Shown: positions 8,381-18,294 of the stretch, in pieces
Position numbering within the stretch: position 1 is the stretch's first letter
Layout: the number at the start of each line of letters is the position of its first letter
Assembly: GCA_016709995.1 (NCBI GenBank)
Contig: JADJLQ010000001.1
Span: 2,080,001-2,144,000 of the forward strand
Origin: Saprospiraceae bacterium
Lineage (GTDB): Bacteria > Bacteroidota > Bacteroidia > Chitinophagales > Saprospiraceae
Direction: 5' to 3'
DNA: 64,000 nucleotides
Notes under the pieces: generated by a model
The model's database searches: none
The model's input: the letters and a program-made list of their open reading frames with translations, nothing else
Told to the model about the DNA's origin: nothing
Made by a program: the position numbers and the translations under genes

Positions 8381-11300
8381 ATGAACTGTACGTGGCGCAA
8401 AAATATAATTCCTTCGTTGGTATTGCTGCTGTCAAGCTGTTCTCTTTCGATATGCATTGGTCAACAAAATCCTTATGTAAGAAATATAAAGATTGAAATA
8501 AAAGATTCTATCAAATTGGTGGATACATTGTATATCATACCCGAGTCTGTCACGCTGCTACCGGACCAACTGTCTGCATTCAGGTATGTAGTTGAGGGAA
8601 AAGAAATCACTGTATACAATCTAACAGAAACGCCAAAAGAGATAAACTTAATCTACAGCGTATTGGCAGGCTCACCTGAAATCAACATCACTGGAGTCGA
8701 TACAGGTATGCTGAGTGATATCCTTGAAAATGTACCTATGGGCTACCGGTATCCGCCGTCAGAATACAAAAAAAACAAAGAGTCAAACAATGAAATACAA
8801 TATATAGGAGCCTTTGGCAGGGGGCTGAGTTTTGGGAATAATCAAAATGTAGTACTCAACTCTACACTTAACCTCCAATTGGCCGGAAAACTGGGTGACG
8901 ATATAGAAATCAATGCAGCCATAACAGATGAAAATCTGCCAATCCAGGCAGATGGTAACACTCAACAATTAAATGAAATAGACAAAGTATTCATCGAAAT
9001 AAAAAGGAAGAATCAGACCTTATTGGCAGGCGATCAGCAACTCAAACCTGACGATACCTATTTCCTAAAATATTATAAAAAATACAAAGGGTTACAATTC
9101 CTGACGAAAAATGATTTATCCGACGGAGGCACTATAGAGACCCAATTTGGCGGGGCGATAGCCAGGGGAAATTTTAAAAGACAGACACTTGATGTGCAAG
9201 AAGCCAACCAAGGCCCCTATCGATTGACTGGCAATGGCAGCGAAATATTTATCATCGTATTATCCGGTTCTGAAAAAGTCTACCTGGATGGACAGCTCCT
9301 CACCCGTGGACTTGAATATGATTACGTGATGGACTACAACCGATCAGAGATCAGTTTCACCTCAAAAAGGTTGCTGAATCGAAACAGCAGAGTGATCGTG
9401 GAATTTGAATTTTCAAATCAATCCTATTTGAAATCAGCCTGGTCACTGCAATCAAGATATCACAAAAAAGATATCACACTACAGTGGAATAGTTACACCG
9501 AAGGTGATAATAAAACTTCAAATATCCTTCAAACATTGACGACAGAAGACAAACAACTTTTGAATCAAGCGGGAGATCAGCTCAATAATCTGAATAAATC
9601 AACCATCAGGAAAGTGGAACCTGGAGTAGAACCAAATACAATTCGATACAACTTAGTGGACACGATCGTGAGCGGGGTGCAATACCTGGAAGTGCTGATA
9701 CTCGCACCAAATACCAGCACCAATAACTATACCGCGCAATTCAATTATGTTGGCCAGGGGCAGGGAAACTACATCACAGAACATGAATTATTCACCAACG
9801 GAAGAGCATATCGCTGGGTATCGCCTGATCCAGGTACAGGCATCAAAAATGGAGCATACGAACCTACAATCAGTTTGACAGCTCCAAAAAAACAAATGCA
9901 ACACTCTATGTGGTTAGAGTACAAACCATTGAATGGACTATACAGTAGGTCGGAGATCAGTCTTAGTAATCTGGACAACAATCTGTATTCTTCAAAAGAC
10001 AAATCCGATGACTATGGCCTGGGCTGGAAGCAACAATTAGTTATAGAAAAACAATTGAATCCAGCTGGACTGACCTGGAAAAACGAATTTTCGATTGAAA
10101 AGATATCGCAAAATTTTAGCATTATCGAACCATTTAGGAACCCTGAGTTCAATCGGGACTGGAGCCTGCCTTCCAATAGCTCTTCAAGCGGAAAAAGTCT
10201 ACTTTGGGCACTCCAAAGCGGACTCCATCAAGATCATTTTGTAGCCAATTATAAATTGCAGCGATATACTCAATCTTCTTTTTATCAAGGTATGATCCAT
10301 GGGTGGAATCTGGCCTTTGACCATGCGGGCACCACAGTCAAAGCTTCCGGATCAGCCATGTTCAACTCATCTATGATCAGCACCGGATCTTTGATCAGAC
10401 CTAAAATGGAACTCAGGCAATCCATCATCAAAAAAGGGCATCATACTGCCGGAATCAGCCTCGACCAGGAAACTAATAAACAATCATTTGAACCCAACAC
10501 TCCTTTGTTACCCAATAGTTTTTCTTTCAAAACTTTGAGGGCATTTGCGGAAGGCAATCTTGCCAATAACAAATCTTCCTACCGGGCTGAATATGCTATC
10601 AGACAAGATGAAAAAATAAATGGGGAACGTTTTGAGAAACACTATCATTCCAATGAATATGCGCTCGAACACCAATGGAGGATCAATGAATACACTCAAT
10701 GGAACTTCCGGGCTGCCGGCAGGAAATTATCGTATGATCAGGTCATAAATCCTATACAAGAAAAAAATAGCACCAACCTACTTGTTCGGCAGGCATTTGT
10801 CACCCGTACCAAGAACAATGCTTTTCGATTCAACCAGACTATCGAAACAGGCAGAGGACAAGAACCGAGTATCGAATACACTTATATTAAAGTAAATAAA
10901 GGACAGGGATATTATACCTGGATAGACATCAATAAGGACTCTACTATCCAGGTCACAGAATTTGAGTTGGCTCCATTCAGCGATCAGGGAGAGTATATAC
11001 GCTATGCGATCAGCGGCAATGACTTCGTAAGTACCAAAAATTATCTTTACTTACAAAATTTTGAATTTGATGGTATAAGGCTACTGCAGCCTCAATTGCA
11101 GAAAAAATGGTTTCACAAACTAACATTTGCTTCCAGCTGGAACTTCAATTGGAAACTCGCTGATGAAACCGCCTTTGTACTGCCTATCGATCCGAATCCA
11201 GACCAGTTAATCTCACTCCAGGGCATCATGCGAAATCAACTATATTTAAACAAAGGAGCTCAAAAACTTGAGCTTCAAGCCGGCCAGTTGCTGAGTACCA

Positions 11301-11857
11301 ATAAATGGAGACTCACTACCGGATATGAAATAAGAAGCAATAAAGAATATTTCTTAAGGTCCCGGCAAAGAATAAATCAATCACTCAGCTTTGAAAGTTA
11401 CCTTGCATCTACCGCTCAATCAAATCATGCAGCGTTTTTTAAAGAAAAAAATTTCACTCTTCAATCATGGATTATTGAGCCAAAGCTTCACTTTCAATAT
11501 AAAAACACCTTGCGCTTGTCCGGTTCCTATCGTTATAAGACAGGCAATGAGCAAATAGCCAAAACCCATACGATGGCCCACGAGACAAAACTTGAGATCA
11601 CCTCACAACCCTGGCCCACCTGGAGCTTGCGCAGCTCTATATCTTCGATCTGGGCCAGCCTGTCCGGTCCATCCAATCCTTGGACAGAGTACAGCATCCT
11701 TCAAGGATTGAGGCCTGGCAAAAATTTATTATTACAACTCAATATCGACAAAGAAATCAATGCAAATACCACGCTTAGACTGGGATATGATGGCAGGCAA
11801 AGCGAGGGCGGAAGATATATCCAGACAGGCAGGGCACAAGTATTGGCTAGTTTTTAA
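8381..11857 (+). CDS. Large outer-membrane beta-barrel protein of unknown function
   Basis: This 1158-residue protein has a signal peptide (hydrophobic core about residues 10-27). A conserved-looking N-terminal region (about 145-205) contains FGNNQNVVLNSTLNLQL and DGNTQQLNEIDKVFIEI, followed by YLDGQLLTRGLEYDYVMDY-type beta structure (about 305-325). I associate these blocks with large, uncharacterised Bacteroidota surface proteins. The remaining 750 residues are rich in alternating polar and aromatic residues, as expected for a many-stranded outer-membrane barrel, and the chain ends in Phe (VLASF), the usual barrel-terminal residue. There is no T9SS tail. It is followed 39 bp later by the metalloprotease gene. 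A usher-like or conduit role is possible but is not shown by the sequence. Confidence 0.65.
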   Translation: MNCTWRKNIIPSLVLLLSSCSLSICIGQQNPYVRNIKIEIKDSIKLVDTLYIIPESVTLLPDQLSAFRYVVEGKEITVYNLTETPKEINLIYSVLAGSPEINITGVDTGMLSDILENVPMGYRYPPSEYKKNKESNNEIQYIGAFGRGLSFGNNQNVVLNSTLNLQLAGKLGDDIEINAAITDENLPIQADGNTQQLNEIDKVFIEIKRKNQTLLAGDQQLKPDDTYFLKYYKKYKGLQFLTKNDLSDGGTIETQFGGAIARGNFKRQTLDVQEANQGPYRLTGNGSEIFIIVLSGSEKVYLDGQLLTRGLEYDYVMDYNRSEISFTSKRLLNRNSRVIVEFEFSNQSYLKSAWSLQSRYHKKDITLQWNSYTEGDNKTSNILQTLTTEDKQLLNQAGDQLNNLNKSTIRKVEPGVEPNTIRYNLVDTIVSGVQYLEVLILAPNTSTNNYTAQFNYVGQGQGNYITEHELFTNGRAYRWVSPDPGTGIKNGAYEPTISLTAPKKQMQHSMWLEYKPLNGLYSRSEISLSNLDNNLYSSKDKSDDYGLGWKQQLVIEKQLNPAGLTWKNEFSIEKISQNFSIIEPFRNPEFNRDWSLPSNSSSSGKSLLWALQSGLHQDHFVANYKLQRYTQSSFYQGMIHGWNLAFDHAGTTVKASGSAMFNSSMISTGSLIRPKMELRQSIIKKGHHTAGISLDQETNKQSFEPNTPLLPNSFSFKTLRAFAEGNLANNKSSYRAEYAIRQDEKINGERFEKHYHSNEYALEHQWRINEYTQWNFRAAGRKLSYDQVINPIQEKNSTNLLVRQAFVTRTKNNAFRFNQTIETGRGQEPSIEYTYIKVNKGQGYYTWIDINKDSTIQVTEFELAPFSDQGEYIRYAISGNDFVSTKNYLYLQNFEFDGIRLLQPQLQKKWFHKLTFASSWNFNWKLADETAFVLPIDPNPDQLISLQGIMRNQLYLNKGAQKLELQAGQLLSTNKWRLTTGYEIRSNKEYFLRSRQRINQSLSFESYLASTAQSNHAAFFKEKNFTLQSWIIEPKLHFQYKNTLRLSGSYRYKTGNEQIAKTHTMAHETKLEITSQPWPTWSLRSSISSIWASLSGPSNPWTEYSILQGLRPGKNLLLQLNIDKEINANTTLRLGYDGRQSEGGRYIQTGRAQVLASF

Positions 11858-11862
11858 TTTTG
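11855..11862 (+). promoter_or_regulatory. -7 element TAATTTTG upstream of metalloprotease gene
   Basis: Matches TAnnTTTG, 34 bases before the ATG at 11897. It overlaps the stop codon region of the preceding gene. Confidence 0.4.
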
Positions 11863-11896
11863 TATTCTATATTAAACTATATTGTCTAATCATCTT

Positions 11897-14800
11897 ATGC
11901 GAATCATCCTCATATTAATCATTTTAACGGCTCTTATAAAGCCATCTGCGGGACAAGAATATTGGCACTCTATCGAAATGTCTCATTCCCCGAAGTCTGG
12001 AGGTAAAATCTATCAACTAAATATTGAATCATTTTTGACAGCCATCAAGCGCAAGGAGTATGTAAGCATCCCTACTGGTACAGCATTTTCAGAAAGATTG
12101 GTTTTTGAAGAAAGATCTAATTTTTCAGCTGAGCTGGCGGCAAAGTATCCAGCGATCAAATCATATGTAGCTCAGGGCGCGTCATCCACATTTTACCTGG
12201 ATATCTATAAAAACAAAATCCATTTATTTTCATTAGCGGCAGCAGAGGCCAGTTTTATCGAACCCATTGAAGAAAAACCAGACACTTATGAATTTATTCA
12301 GTCGAATAACTTACAAAATATAAGCTCTTCCTCTGAAATATTTCAGTGTCAAAATCAAGATATAATGCTCACTCCTTCTACTTTGAATCAAGGATCATTT
12401 GGAAATCTGCCACCCGAAAAAATTTCACTGCGGACTTACCGTATGGCCATAGCTACAACTGGAGAGTTTTCGAATAGACTAGGCAGTACTAAGGAAGAAA
12501 TATTGGCTGGGCTCAACGGTCATCTCACCAGGATCAATGCAGTGTATATCAAAGAAAGTGCCATTCAATTTAATCTCGTAGCCAATAATGATACTTTGTT
12601 CTTTACTGATCCTCTGACAGACCCATATACGAATGGCAATACCGGTATCATGCTCGACCAAAACCCAACGGTCTTAAATGATAGAATAGGTCTCAATAAC
12701 TATGATATAGGACATGTATTTGGCACCAATGCCGGAGGCATCGCGCTATTGTCCAGCGTGTGTACAGCTAACAAAGGTGCAGGCGTGAGCTGCTCATACG
12801 GACCTTTTACGGATCTACTATTTTATACGATACCATGCCATGAAATCGGCCATCAATTAAGCGCTACTCATATATTCAATCTTTGTGACAATTCTAATGA
12901 AACCTCTTCAAGCGGATTTGAGCCCGGTAGCGGAAGCACCATTATGAGTTATGCTGGAGCCAGCAATTGTGGCCCAAATTATGTGCAGGCTCTACCCGAT
13001 CCATATTTTCATGCATATAATCTCCAACAAATAAAAACATACTCCAAGCAGAGTACCGGATCGCTTTGTGGAACTAAAACAGATCTGACCAATGTCACAC
13101 CGGTCCCTGTGATTATGAATAAAACAAATGGATTTATCCCCATTGGCACTCCCTTTGAGTTGTCAGGCACCGCCACGGACGATCTCAGTGTTCCTGTTTA
13201 TACCTGGGAGCAACTCGATCTTGGCCCCAAAAGCATCTTAGGAAGCCCTGTGAGCACTGCTCCATTGTTCAGGTCATATACACCTTCGCTTTCCGGGGTA
13301 CGAATCTTCCCAATATTGCAGGACATTTTATTCAATCGGGCCAGCATCACTGAAGTCCTGCCCACGACTACCAGACCATTGACATTTAGATTTACAGCCA
13401 GAGACCTCGATCCCTCCGGAGGAGGAACACAATGGCTGGATATGGGCCTTCAGTCGACTACAGCAGCAGGTCCTTTTAATATAATTGACTTTAACAGAGA
13501 TACCACCTTAAATCAGAGCAGTCTCGTCAAAATCAAATGGAACGTAGCCCATACAGATAAAAGCCCCGTCAGCTGCAATCTGGTCAATGTATTTTGGTCA
13601 GATGATGGAGGTAATACATTTAGACAGAGATTGGCTAGTGACATTGCAAACGATGGCGCTGAATGGATCACAATGCCATCGACTGCAACCGACAATGGAA
13701 GGATAAAAATAAAAGCCAGTGAAAATGTTTTTTTCGATATCAATAACGGCAAAATAAAACTATCCCCTGAGCTACCATCCTTACCTATGTTAGGTGCTCA
13801 ATCGGATTTACTAACCATATGTAATGGAGAAACCCAAAGTGTTAGTTTGATAACTTCCAATTCGTCGAATGAAGATTCAATCAGACTTTTGATTCCTGAT
13901 TTTTTCCCCTTCCTATCATTCAAATTTGGCAATCCATGGATGACCCGGGCAGATACTACAATGCTTTTAATATCGGTAGATGAAAATGCCCTTTCGCAAA
14001 TACTGCCCATCATGATTAAAGGCATCAGGAAAAACCAGGATACTGTCGATATAAGCTTTAACATCAAAATTCTTTCTGGCAATCAGCACCTATTATCCCC
14101 AATGAACGGCGCAGACCAGGTCTCGACCAATACCCTCCTGAAATGGCAAAAAATATCTGCAGAAGGTAATTATGTCATCCAACTTTCAGAAAATGCATCC
14201 TTCGACCCTACCGTTTGGTCAAAAATCATTACCGAGCAGGATACGATCGGTGATCCAGACATAGAACTCGCTCAAAACATGCTCTATTTTTGGAGGATCA
14301 GACCGCAAAGCTTTTGTGCGAATACTGATTTTAAATTCAATGTGTTTCATACCCAAAGCCTGGCTTGTAAAACGTATTCTGCCACAGACCTGCCAAAGTT
14401 TATCTCTGCCACAGGAACGCCCACACTCTCGTCGAGTATCAATGTCCCTGATTCGATTGCTTTAAATTTGATCACTTTGCCGATAATACGAGGTGCCCAT
14501 GATTTTGTGGGGGACCTTACACTGAGTTTAAAAGCCCCCAATGGAGACAGCTCCATTTTATGGGCAAGACAATGCAATAACCTCAGTAACTTTAATTTAG
14601 GACTCGATGATCAGGCCTTGATAGACATCACCTGCCCGTTGACTGATCGAAAGCTGCACAAACCATTAAATCCTTTGAGTGCTTTAACCCGATCGAATTC
14701 CAAAGGAATATGGTCTTTGAAAATCCAGGATGGCAATAGTGGAGCCGGAGGCAGCATGGATGAATGGTCACTCCAACTGTGTGGCGCGGTGCCTGGCAAT

Positions 14801-15412
14801 GGCCCCATTCTTAGTAATAACAAGCCCATTGAAACATTTGAATTCAAAACGGTCATTGTGAATAAAGCCTTCATAGATGCTACCGATCAGGACTCAAGTC
14901 CGGATCAAATCACCTATACCCTATTGGAAACACCATCGTTGGGTGTCTTATTAAAAAATGGAGTCGACACGATCAAAATCGGGAGCTCATTCAAACAAAG
15001 TGACCTCAACAGTGGCAGCATAAGCTTTACCGGACATTCGGTCATTGCAGACACCACCGAACATATTAAAATCATCCTGGTCGATGAAAAAAATAATTGG
15101 TCCGGCATCCAGACGATTACATTAAAAATCCTGAATGATATCGCTATAGCTGTGATTAACGATACCCCACAGGATGATTTGAAGGTATTCCCCAATCCAT
15201 TTGGCTCTTACCTCAGGTGTGAAAACTCCGCACCGGAGCCTATATCTATAAATATCTTTTCAATACAAGGCCGACTTCTGCGAAAGTTCAATCTAGGGCC
15301 AAATGAGCACAGAACTGAATATGTGAATCTACCAACAGGCCTCTATATTTTAAAATACATTCCTCGTGGGTCAGGAGCCAAAACCCTGAAGATCATATGC
15401 CTAAAATCTTAA
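11897..15412 (+). CDS. T9SS-exported metzincin-type metalloprotease with P-domain
   Basis: A 1171-residue secreted zinc protease. The ATG at 11897 was chosen over a TTG at 11882 because it opens at the signal peptide (MRIILILIILTALIKPSAG). The zinc site is H315-E316-x-x-H319-x5-H325 (HEIGHQLSATH) with a Met-turn shortly after (STIMSYAG). The glycine usual in HExxHxxGxxH is Ser322 here. Next come an Ig/fibronectin-like middle, a proprotein-convertase P-domain (about 820-970, ending GSMDEWSLQLCG), a cadherin/CSPG-like repeat, and a C-terminal T9SS sorting tail (VFPNPFGSYLRC... GLYILKY). It probably degrades extracellular proteins or processes other surface cargo. Confidence 0.87.
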   Translation: MRIILILIILTALIKPSAGQEYWHSIEMSHSPKSGGKIYQLNIESFLTAIKRKEYVSIPTGTAFSERLVFEERSNFSAELAAKYPAIKSYVAQGASSTFYLDIYKNKIHLFSLAAAEASFIEPIEEKPDTYEFIQSNNLQNISSSSEIFQCQNQDIMLTPSTLNQGSFGNLPPEKISLRTYRMAIATTGEFSNRLGSTKEEILAGLNGHLTRINAVYIKESAIQFNLVANNDTLFFTDPLTDPYTNGNTGIMLDQNPTVLNDRIGLNNYDIGHVFGTNAGGIALLSSVCTANKGAGVSCSYGPFTDLLFYTIPCHEIGHQLSATHIFNLCDNSNETSSSGFEPGSGSTIMSYAGASNCGPNYVQALPDPYFHAYNLQQIKTYSKQSTGSLCGTKTDLTNVTPVPVIMNKTNGFIPIGTPFELSGTATDDLSVPVYTWEQLDLGPKSILGSPVSTAPLFRSYTPSLSGVRIFPILQDILFNRASITEVLPTTTRPLTFRFTARDLDPSGGGTQWLDMGLQSTTAAGPFNIIDFNRDTTLNQSSLVKIKWNVAHTDKSPVSCNLVNVFWSDDGGNTFRQRLASDIANDGAEWITMPSTATDNGRIKIKASENVFFDINNGKIKLSPELPSLPMLGAQSDLLTICNGETQSVSLITSNSSNEDSIRLLIPDFFPFLSFKFGNPWMTRADTTMLLISVDENALSQILPIMIKGIRKNQDTVDISFNIKILSGNQHLLSPMNGADQVSTNTLLKWQKISAEGNYVIQLSENASFDPTVWSKIITEQDTIGDPDIELAQNMLYFWRIRPQSFCANTDFKFNVFHTQSLACKTYSATDLPKFISATGTPTLSSSINVPDSIALNLITLPIIRGAHDFVGDLTLSLKAPNGDSSILWARQCNNLSNFNLGLDDQALIDITCPLTDRKLHKPLNPLSALTRSNSKGIWSLKIQDGNSGAGGSMDEWSLQLCGAVPGNGPILSNNKPIETFEFKTVIVNKAFIDATDQDSSPDQITYTLLETPSLGVLLKNGVDTIKIGSSFKQSDLNSGSISFTGHSVIADTTEHIKIILVDEKNNWSGIQTITLKILNDIAIAVINDTPQDDLKVFPNPFGSYLRCENSAPEPISINIFSIQGRLLRKFNLGPNEHRTEYVNLPTGLYILKYIPRGSGAKTLKIICLKS

Positions 15413-15462
15413 ATTCACTAAAGATTTGCAATAATTGTACTACAGAATAGCTATTACTTGGG

Positions 15463-15470
15463 TAATTTTG
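15463..15470 (+). promoter_or_regulatory. -7 element TAATTTTG upstream of PASTA gene
   Basis: Matches TAnnTTTG and lies 25 bases before the GTG start at 15496. It lies in the 83-base gap after the protease gene. Confidence 0.4.
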
Positions 15471-15495
15471 CCTTCTTTTATAGAATCACTGGCGC

Positions 15496-16308
15496 GTGGA
15501 TAAAAAACTTCCTATTTATAAAGATCCTTTTTTATGGCGGAATATTTTTGCCATGATTTTATTTTTGTTGACATTATTGATGATCACCTCCTGGTGGCTC
15601 AAATGTTACACCAGGCATGGGCAAAGCATCACCCTACCTGACTTTGTGGGCAAAAGTATGGAGGAAGCTGCTCAGATGGCCTCCAAACACGATTTTGTAT
15701 TGGTAAAAGTGGATTCGTTGTTTAAAGTGGACCAGCCTGGCTCTATGATATTACAACAAACGCCTATAGCCGGATCTTTCGTCAAAGAAGACCGAAAAGT
15801 ATACCTGGTGGTGACAAAGCATGGTGCTGATCTTGTCCCGGTGTCTTCTCTTCCTAAGCTGTATGGGCAAAGTTTTGAAGTAAAAAAATCAGAATTGCAA
15901 CGAGGATTTGATATCAAAAGCAATATCGCAGGATATGTCTACGATGCAGGTCCGGTCAATTATATCATGATGGTGATCTACCAGGGGGATACCATCCTTA
16001 GTTCTAAAATCAATAGGCAAGAGTACAAACTACCAAGAGGGGCCACCCTTGATTTTATTCTTTCTACAGATACAGGTGCAGACATACCGGTGCCCAATGT
16101 GGTATGTATGACTTATGACGCCGCCCAGTTTTTGCTTTCCAGCATGGGCTTGATCATAGAACAGATCGAAGAAGATGTGATCGATGACATCAATGCCAGC
16201 TACATCATCCATCAGGAGCCGATTTTTGACCAGGACAGTAAAATGAAAAGTGGCGACACTATTAGAATATTTCTCAATAATAAAAAACCGGTATCTTGTC
16301 CAGACTAA
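15496..16308 (+). CDS. Membrane-anchored PASTA-domain protein
   Basis: This 270-residue protein has a short cytoplasmic N-terminus, one transmembrane helix (about 15-37) and three PASTA repeats on the outer face: about 43-108 (LPDFVGKSMEEAAQMA), about 112-188 (degenerate) and about 193-263 (IPVPNVVCMTYDAAQFLL). PASTA domains bind peptidoglycan or beta-lactam-like ligands. No kinase or transpeptidase domain is attached, which is the usual stand-alone Bacteroidota form. The start is GTG; no ATG is available before the membrane segment. It is followed 3 bp later by the rhodanese gene, forming a two-gene unit. Confidence 0.85.
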   Translation: MDKKLPIYKDPFLWRNIFAMILFLLTLLMITSWWLKCYTRHGQSITLPDFVGKSMEEAAQMASKHDFVLVKVDSLFKVDQPGSMILQQTPIAGSFVKEDRKVYLVVTKHGADLVPVSSLPKLYGQSFEVKKSELQRGFDIKSNIAGYVYDAGPVNYIMMVIYQGDTILSSKINRQEYKLPRGATLDFILSTDTGADIPVPNVVCMTYDAAQFLLSSMGLIIEQIEEDVIDDINASYIIHQEPIFDQDSKMKSGDTIRIFLNNKKPVSCPD

Positions 16309-16311
16309 ATT

Positions 16312-16623
16312 ATGGATATATCTGTAAGCGAATTAAAATCAAAAATGGAGGACAAAGAAGATTTTGTGCTTCTTGATGTCAGAGAGCTCTACGAATACGA
16401 TGAGTTTAACCTTGGTGGCAGGCTCATTCCACTGGGCGAATTAATGAGTCAATTAGACACTATTTCGGTCGACAAAAACAAAGAAATCGTGGTTTATTGC
16501 CGATCTGGTAACCGCAGCGCCATGGCCAAACAAATACTTCAGCAATCCGGGTATACGCAAGTGAGAAACCTGTTGGGTGGAATCATGGATTGGGAGGCTT
16601 CTTTTGGACAGTCAAGACCCTAA
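16312..16623 (+). CDS. Single-domain rhodanese (sulfurtransferase)
   Basis: A 103-residue cytoplasmic rhodanese-like domain. The active-site loop YCRSGNRS contains the persulfide-forming Cys63, and the protein ends in the typical LLGGIMDWEAS block. It could act as a persulfide carrier in sulfur trafficking; the specific acceptor is not evident. It lies 3 bp downstream of the PASTA gene and overlaps the convergent dcd gene tail-to-tail by 4 bp. Confidence 0.88.
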   Translation: MDISVSELKSKMEDKEDFVLLDVRELYEYDEFNLGGRLIPLGELMSQLDTISVDKNKEIVVYCRSGNRSAMAKQILQQSGYTQVRNLLGGIMDWEASFGQSRP

Positions 16624-17156
16624 AATTTATTCTTCCACATCATTGACTCGAGTGGCTTAGGGCTTCGGGTAGTGTATTTTGCATCGGTTTTGGTGTTATA
16701 GGACCTTAAAATCTCACCGTCAACCGCAAAATAGATTAGTTGACCGATCGGCATACCTGCATATATACGTACAGGCTGCACGCAGGAAAGCTCCAAAGTC
16801 CAATAGTTACAAAAACCTACATCCCCTTTACCCGCGGTGGCGTGGATATCAATGCCAAGGCGACCTATGCTTGACTTTCCTTCCAGAAAAGGTACAGCAT
16901 GGTGCGTCTCCGTGTATTCCTCAGTTACACCCAGGTAGATTACCCCGGGTTGCATCAAAAATCCATCTGGTCCTATCTCTGATTCAATTACTTTATTGTG
17001 TTTTTTGGCATCCAACTCATGCGAATCATAAATGGATAAATATTTACCAAGATGCACATCATAACTATTAGTACCCAGGCATTCTTTACGAAAGGGTTCG
17101 ATGACAATCAATTTGAGCTCAATAGCCTCTAGTATTTTGTGGTCAGATAATATCAT
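16620..17156 (-). CDS. dcd: dCTP deaminase
   Basis: A 178-residue trimeric-dUTPase-fold enzyme that deaminates dCTP to dUTP for dTMP synthesis. Conserved blocks are SYDVHLG (about 31-37), EGKSSIGRLGIDIHATAGKGD (about 92-112) and the catalytic-glutamate strand YWTLEL (E122). The C-terminal segment TKTDAKYTTRSPKP is the nucleotide-covering tail. The sequence does not separate the mono-functional form from a bifunctional deaminase/dUTPase. A -7 match (TAATTTTG, 17176-17183) lies 19 bases upstream of the start. Confidence 0.9.
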   Translation of the reverse strand: MILSDHKILEAIELKLIVIEPFRKECLGTNSYDVHLGKYLSIYDSHELDAKKHNKVIESEIGPDGFLMQPGVIYLGVTEEYTETHHAVPFLEGKSSIGRLGIDIHATAGKGDVGFCNYWTLELSCVQPVRIYAGMPIGQLIYFAVDGEILRSYNTKTDAKYTTRSPKPLESMMWKNKF

Positions 17157-17208
17157 ATATTGTGAAAAAAGTGCCCAAAATTAGGACAAACTTTATTTTT
17201 ACGAAAAT

Positions 17209-17829
17209 ATGCCTCAGATATTTCACTTTCAAGACTTAAATCAGACTGTAACGGTGTGGAAAATTCTCGAGCCAATTTCATTTTTTATAGACCATCTTCC
17301 GTCGGAGCTACATTCTCTTCCATTCAAAATAGAAGCAAAAAACCTGGAGTGGCTGGCTGCAAGATACCTATTATATCAATTACTAGACAGCCCCATTATA
17401 AAGAAAGATGCTAACAAAAAGCCAGTGCTGGTTGGAGACCAAAGGTATATATCTATCAGCCATACCAGCGATATCGCTGCTGTCATGGTGGCCACCAAAC
17501 CCTGTGGTATAGATGTAGAAAAAGATCTACCTCGTATTCATCGGATCGCTCACAAGTTTTTAAGCCCTGAAAAACTAAGCTTGATCAAAGGTCCCAAAAA
17601 TCAAAGCTTATTATACCAGGTATGGTGTGCCAAAGAGGCTATGTATAAAGCCTATGGGTTGGGCGGACTTGATTTTAAACATGACCTCACCGTAGACCTT
17701 AACGCACTATTAAAAGGGCAGGCTTCGTTTAATGGGCAATTGAGCAGAAGTCAAATACTAGTTAAATTTCTATTGAAATATGAAAAACCAGCTGAAGAGT
17801 ATCACCTTGTCTACGGTACGGTCGTATAA
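17209..17829 (+). CDS. 4'-phosphopantetheinyl transferase (Sfp/AcpT type)
   Basis: A 206-residue enzyme that transfers phosphopantetheine from CoA to carrier proteins. The magnesium motif GIDVEK (D102, E104) and the WCAKEAMYKAYG motif (about 139-150) are intact, as is the ISHT block (about 83-86). The length is normal for the Sfp-like class rather than the short AcpS class. The 3' end overlaps the downstream lipoprotein gene by 50 bp in another frame, suggesting coupling. Confidence 0.9.
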   Translation: MPQIFHFQDLNQTVTVWKILEPISFFIDHLPSELHSLPFKIEAKNLEWLAARYLLYQLLDSPIIKKDANKKPVLVGDQRYISISHTSDIAAVMVATKPCGIDVEKDLPRIHRIAHKFLSPEKLSLIKGPKNQSLLYQVWCAKEAMYKAYGLGGLDFKHDLTVDLNALLKGQASFNGQLSRSQILVKFLLKYEKPAEEYHLVYGTVV

Positions 17830-18268
17830 TATTCTGTACTGCTTTTTTCTATTGACAATCATTTTATCTTGCCAAAATCAAAAGGGCCAGCAACCACCAA
17901 TCATTGAGTCCATACCCACCGTCAACCATTTTGATGAGTTTTATCAGGCTTTTCATGAGGACACTAATTATCAACTTGTCCATATCAGATTTCCATTAGC
18001 CGGAGAACCTGAACAATCTGATCCTGTGGTGTATAACGACACCTATCACTGGGAGCAAGATAATTGGGTATGGCATAAACCATTTAATGACCAGGACACC
18101 CTGTTTACCAGGCACTTTGATGTATACGATTCATTATTAATTAAGGAGACCATCTTTCATAAGTTGAGTCCGATGCGATTGGAGAGAAGGTATGCATACA
18201 ATGGATCATCCTGGTTTTTAATCTATTATTCTCCCTTGCGTATGCCGGTATCTATTGAGATCAATTAA
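17780..18268 (+). CDS. Small lipoprotein of unknown function (DUF4348-like)
   Basis: This 162-residue protein has a lipoprotein signal: a hydrophobic run (NILYCFFLLTII) followed by the lipobox LSC at about residues 29-31. The mature part is rich in Asp, His and aromatic residues, with FDEFYQAFHEDTNYQLVHIRFPL at its front cut into the pattern seen in the DUF4348 family of Bacteroidota; that assignment is from memory and tentative. The ATG at 17780 lies inside the transferase gene. A later TTG inside the overlap is an alternative that would shorten the n-region. Function unknown. Confidence 0.65.
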   Translation: MKNQLKSITLSTVRSYNILYCFFLLTIILSCQNQKGQQPPIIESIPTVNHFDEFYQAFHEDTNYQLVHIRFPLAGEPEQSDPVVYNDTYHWEQDNWVWHKPFNDQDTLFTRHFDVYDSLLIKETIFHKLSPMRLERRYAYNGSSWFLIYYSPLRMPVSIEIN

Positions 18269-18294
18269 AACAAAATCTGACCGCAATTCCGGTT

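Noticed and set aside
16679..17071. 130-residue plus-strand frame inside dcd
   Set aside because: Antisense to a well-conserved dcd; composition rich in Arg, His and Tyr typical of shadow frames.
18269..18294. Hairpin between the lipoprotein and fkbM genes
   Set aside because: The CTGACC/GGTTTCAG arms do not pair cleanly and no T tract follows.
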